This document shows, piece by piece, positions 61,764-64,000 of a stretch of 64,000 nt of DNA. Origin of the DNA: an uncultured Eubacterium sp. (GTDB lineage Bacteria; Bacillota; Clostridia; Lachnospirales; Lachnospiraceae). A model generated the notes under the pieces. It ran no database searches. It worked only from the letters and a program-made list of their open reading frames with translations, and had not been told where the DNA came from. A program made the position numbers and the translations under genes. The stretch lies in assembly GCA_947088865.1 (NCBI GenBank), contig CAMUHY010000003.1:231378-295377 (forward strand), given 5' to 3'. Every line of letters begins with the position of its first letter. Positions within the stretch are counted from its first letter, which is position 1.

Positions 61764-62714
61764 ATGGATAATAAAATTATAAATAATAAAATTGTAGTTG
61801 CATTAGGACGGAACGCATTTGGAAGTACATTCCCTGAACAACAGGCTAATGTAAAAAAAGCTGCTTGTGCCATTGCAGATTTAGTTGAAGCAAAATATAA
61901 AATTGTAATTACACATAGCAATGGTCCACAGATTGGCATGATTCAAACAGCCATGACCGAATTTGCACGATTAGAACCAAATGACCGAACAGTTGCTCCT
62001 ATGTCTGTATGTGGAGCTATGAGTGAAGGTTATATCGGATATGATTTACAAAATGCAATACGTGAAGAACTTTTAAATCGAGGAATCTATAAAACGGTAT
62101 CTACTATCATTACACAAGTGCGTGTTGACCCATTTGATATTGCATTTAGCGAGCCTTCTAAAGTTATTGGTCGATATATGACAAAAGAAGAGGCTGAAGC
62201 TGAAGAAGAAAAGGGAAATTATGTAATTGAAGAAGAACAGGGCAAATTTAGAAGAATTATTGCTTCTCCTATGCCAATTGATATCTATGAAATTGATGCG
62301 GTAAAGGCATTGCTTGATGCAGACCAGATTGTTATCGCTGCTGGCGGTGGCGGAATACCTGTACTTCAACAGGGCACTCATTTGAAAGGTGCAAGTGCTA
62401 TTATTGAAAAGGATTATGCAGCAGCAAAACTGGCAGAACTTATTGATGCAAATACCCTGTTATTCCTCACTGCATATGATAAACTTACCATTGAAAAAGA
62501 TACCCCTAATGAAAAGGCTTTTGATACCGTGACAGCATCAGACCTCCATGAATATATCAAAGCTGGACATTTCCCTGCCAAAACAACATTTCCTAAAGTT
62601 GATGCATCGATTCGATTTGTAACGGCAGATTCCAATCGCAAAGCGATTATATCGAATCTTGATAAGGCTAAATTAAGCCTTGCAGGAAAGAGTGGCACTA
62701 CTATAACAGCTTAA
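61764..62714 (+). CDS. arcC: Carbamate kinase
   Basis: Makes ATP from carbamoyl phosphate and ADP at the end of arginine, agmatine or purine/allantoin-type degradation; cytosolic, 316 aa. Amino-acid-kinase fold with VVALGRNAFG (usual ALGGNA), THSNGPQIGMI (usual HGNGPQVG), DPFDIAFSEPSKVIG, AAGGGGIPVL and DKDYAAAKLA-type EKDYAAAKLAELI. The Gly-to-Arg/His and Gly-to-Ser variants in the first two motifs occur in a clostridial branch, so activity is expected. Start at 61764 (GGAG 6 bases upstream), not the ATG 12 bp earlier. No arcA, arcB or transporter beside it. Confidence 0.93.
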   Translation: MDNKIINNKIVVALGRNAFGSTFPEQQANVKKAACAIADLVEAKYKIVITHSNGPQIGMIQTAMTEFARLEPNDRTVAPMSVCGAMSEGYIGYDLQNAIREELLNRGIYKTVSTIITQVRVDPFDIAFSEPSKVIGRYMTKEEAEAEEEKGNYVIEEEQGKFRRIIASPMPIDIYEIDAVKALLDADQIVIAAGGGGIPVLQQGTHLKGASAIIEKDYAAAKLAELIDANTLLFLTAYDKLTIEKDTPNEKAFDTVTASDLHEYIKAGHFPAKTTFPKVDASIRFVTADSNRKAIISNLDKAKLSLAGKSGTTITA

Positions 62715-62751
62715 AAAATTCATTCTATTTTTTCTTAATATAAATTTAATA

Positions 62752-62795
62752 AAAAAATGGCAACTTTCTCGTTTCAGATAAAGATGCCATTTTTT
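62752..62795. terminator. Bidirectional terminator after arcC
   Basis: AAAAAATGGCA paired with TGCCATTTTTT; the inner part (ACTTTCTC...GATAAAGA) extends the stem imperfectly. It serves arcC and the leftward gene 62834. Confidence 0.85.
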
Positions 62796-62833
62796 ATTTT
62801 TTATAAAACATTCTTATAATAATTTTGATAGTA

Positions 62834-63070
62834 TTATTTATTTGCTTCACTATTTGATTGTTGCTGTAACTGTGATTGTTGTTCATCATATTGTGATTGT
62901 AACTGCTCTTGCTGTTCATACATAGCATTTTGAAAATCAATCATAAAATATTGAAGCAATATCATTAATAAAGCCAAAACAACAACAAATACTAAAGGAA
63001 TAATCGGATTGATTTTTTTCTTTGGTTCATTATTTTTCTTAAATGTATTACTATTAACTAATGGCGACAT
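62834..63070 (-). CDS. Small membrane protein with Gln-rich tail
   Basis: 78 aa. Basic N-terminus (KKNNEPKKK), one membrane helix (residues ~22-43, NPIIPLVFVVVLALLMILLQ), then a Gln/Ser/Tyr-rich extracellular tail (EQLQSQYDEQQSQLQQQSNS) likely to be coiled coil. No clear RBS. Function unknown. Confidence 0.6.
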   Translation of the reverse strand: MSPLVNSNTFKKNNEPKKKINPIIPLVFVVVLALLMILLQYFMIDFQNAMYEQQEQLQSQYDEQQSQLQQQSNSEANK

Positions 63071-63378
63071 ATATACTACTACCCAAACTAGAAATAACTT
63101 ATCATTAAATAATTTATTTACTAGAATCTCCTTTCTCTATTTTTAATATTTGAACTGTCTTTATTTTTTGTATATTCTGTTCACTTTTATTATCCAATTT
63201 CTTTTAAAATTTTTGTTTATATTATAATAGATAGAAAACCTGCACCAATAAAACAATGCAGGCTTAAATTATGTATTATATACTTTATAATATTTTTATA
63301 ATATGATAGTATCAAGAGCATCTCAAAAAATCAATATGTGATTAATAAAATATTTGTAAAAAAATATTTTACATATGA
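63071..63378. other. Intergenic region, one terminator, otherwise nothing recognised
   Basis: AT-rich. The only clear structure is the hairpin at 63239-63265 belonging to the gene at 63379. Confidence 0.5.
63239..63265 (-). terminator. Terminator of gene 63379
   Basis: Minus strand GCCTGCA...TGCAGG followed by TTTTC; stem of 6 bp, about 115 bp after the stop. Confidence 0.5.
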
Positions 63379-63642
63379 TTAACACCAATCGGTTCCTGCA
63401 AACACTCTTACTCTTCGTTTCTTTGAATTAGGTTCTTCTTTTGATGTTTTTGATTGTGCAGCAATATCTTCACTTTCATTATAAGCTTCAGGTCTTGTCG
63501 TATTAAGACCACACTTGCCATCTATAATGGCTATTGAATCAGCTTCACACAATCCTCTGTCATTAAAACTGCATCCAACAGTTTCACATAATACTGTTGT
63601 ATCACGTATAGGCTTTGATTTTAAAATAACTTTTCCTTCCAT
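63379..63642 (-). CDS. Small Cys-motif protein, DUF1540-like
   Basis: 87 aa from the ATG at 63642 (AGGAG 11 bases upstream). The motif CETVGCSFNDRGLCEADSIA followed by GKC resembles the CxxxxCxxNxxGxCxAxxI pattern of small DUF1540-type metal-binding proteins of Clostridia. A charged, Lys/Arg-rich end (SKKRRVRVFAGTDWC) carries a final Cys. The open frame continues 34 codons upstream but lacks an RBS there. Function unknown. Confidence 0.65.
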   Translation of the reverse strand: MEGKVILKSKPIRDTTVLCETVGCSFNDRGLCEADSIAIIDGKCGLNTTRPEAYNESEDIAAQSKTSKEEPNSKKRRVRVFAGTDWC

Positions 63643-63811
63643 AATACATAATACTCCTTTTGATACTTTATTCTTAATTATTTTATACTTCCTATTCGCT
63701 AAAAGAGGCTGCAACATTAAGAAACCTCTCACAAAATATAGCACCCTTTTATTATATAAATACTACATATTGTGTTTTATCCCTTAATGCAACAGCCCTT
63801 TAAAATATAAC

Positions 63812-63881
63812 AGGGGTGGAGAGAATCGAACTCCCACCAAAGGTTTTGGAGACCCCTATGATACCACTTCACCACACCCCT
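63812..63881 (-). tRNA. trnW: tRNA-Trp (anticodon CCA)
   Basis: Minus strand folds as a cloverleaf: acceptor AGGGGTG/CACCCCT (7 bp), short D arm (GTG/CAT), anticodon arm GGGGT-CTCCAAA-ACCTT with CCA at the anticodon, T arm GGGAG-TTCGATT-CTCTC. 70 bases; CCA end not encoded. Confidence 0.93.
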
Positions 63882-64000
63882 AAATATAGCTTCCTCTTTT
63901 ATTTGCCTTAAAAAAGACCTATTTATATCTGATTGCAAACAAAAAATTGTTCCATCAAAACTGCATATTAACTATACCATACATGAAAGTCTTGTTCAAG

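Noticed and set aside
63812-63881. tRNA-Trp as an integration target
   Set aside because: No integrase beside it and no duplicated tRNA 3' end in the window.

Overview
The window looks like a chromosomal segment of a low-GC, anaerobic Gram-positive bacterium of the Clostridia, most likely a pectin-degrading Lachnospiraceae (Lachnospira-like). The reasons are the mraZ-rsmH-ftsL-PBP division cluster, the rpe-rsgA-prkC-stp-rlmN-rsmB-yugP-fmt-def-priA housekeeping run, a formate-tetrahydrofolate ligase, two PL9-type pectate lyases (one wall-anchored, one with a dockerin), and strong AT bias. The genus is an inference; I had no database.

Layout. 1-4998: start of the dcw cluster read leftward (mraZ, rsmH, ftsL, two class B PBPs, the last cut by the window edge), with three MraZ-box repeats at exact 10-bp spacing. 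5225-6322: ychF. 6304-25349: a 19-kb integrative element inserted exactly at the 5' end of ychF, bounded by a 22-bp near-perfect direct repeat (attL 6304-6325, attR 25328-25349). It carries a Tn916-like integrase and excisionase, a lambda-like divergent repressor/early-promoter switch with three TCGT-N3-ACGA operators, a replication-type gene, a late-regulator-like gene, and a complete siphovirus TAIL module: tube, G/GT chaperones with a T TTT TTT -1 slippery site, 1254-aa tape measure, distal tail protein, tail-associated protein, S74 fibre. I see no terminase, portal, protease, capsid, holin or endolysin. Two cargo gene pairs sit inside the tail operon with their own terminators.

25672-31827: a rightward three-gene cassette just outside attR: a 1175-aa protein I do not recognise, a 190-aa companion, and a soluble ComEC-like metallo-beta-lactamase-fold protein. 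31945-49657: a long leftward housekeeping run (ftsK, fhs, murE, priA, def, fmt, yugP, rsmB, rlmN, stp, prkC, rsgA, rpe). 49831-52549: an ABC-F ATPase, a TIR-like small protein and a small conserved-looking protein. 53014-60390: two paralogous PL9 lyases with different display signals. 60557-63642: subtilase, lone carbamate kinase and two small proteins. 63812-63881: tRNA-Trp(CCA).

The two best candidates for something undescribed are the tail-only integrative element, whose gene order suggests its tail operon is switched by excision, and the 1175-aa/190-aa/MBL cassette beside it. A dispersed structured repeat (five copies, about 47-nt and about 115-nt forms) is found near gene ends throughout the window, including once inside the element.
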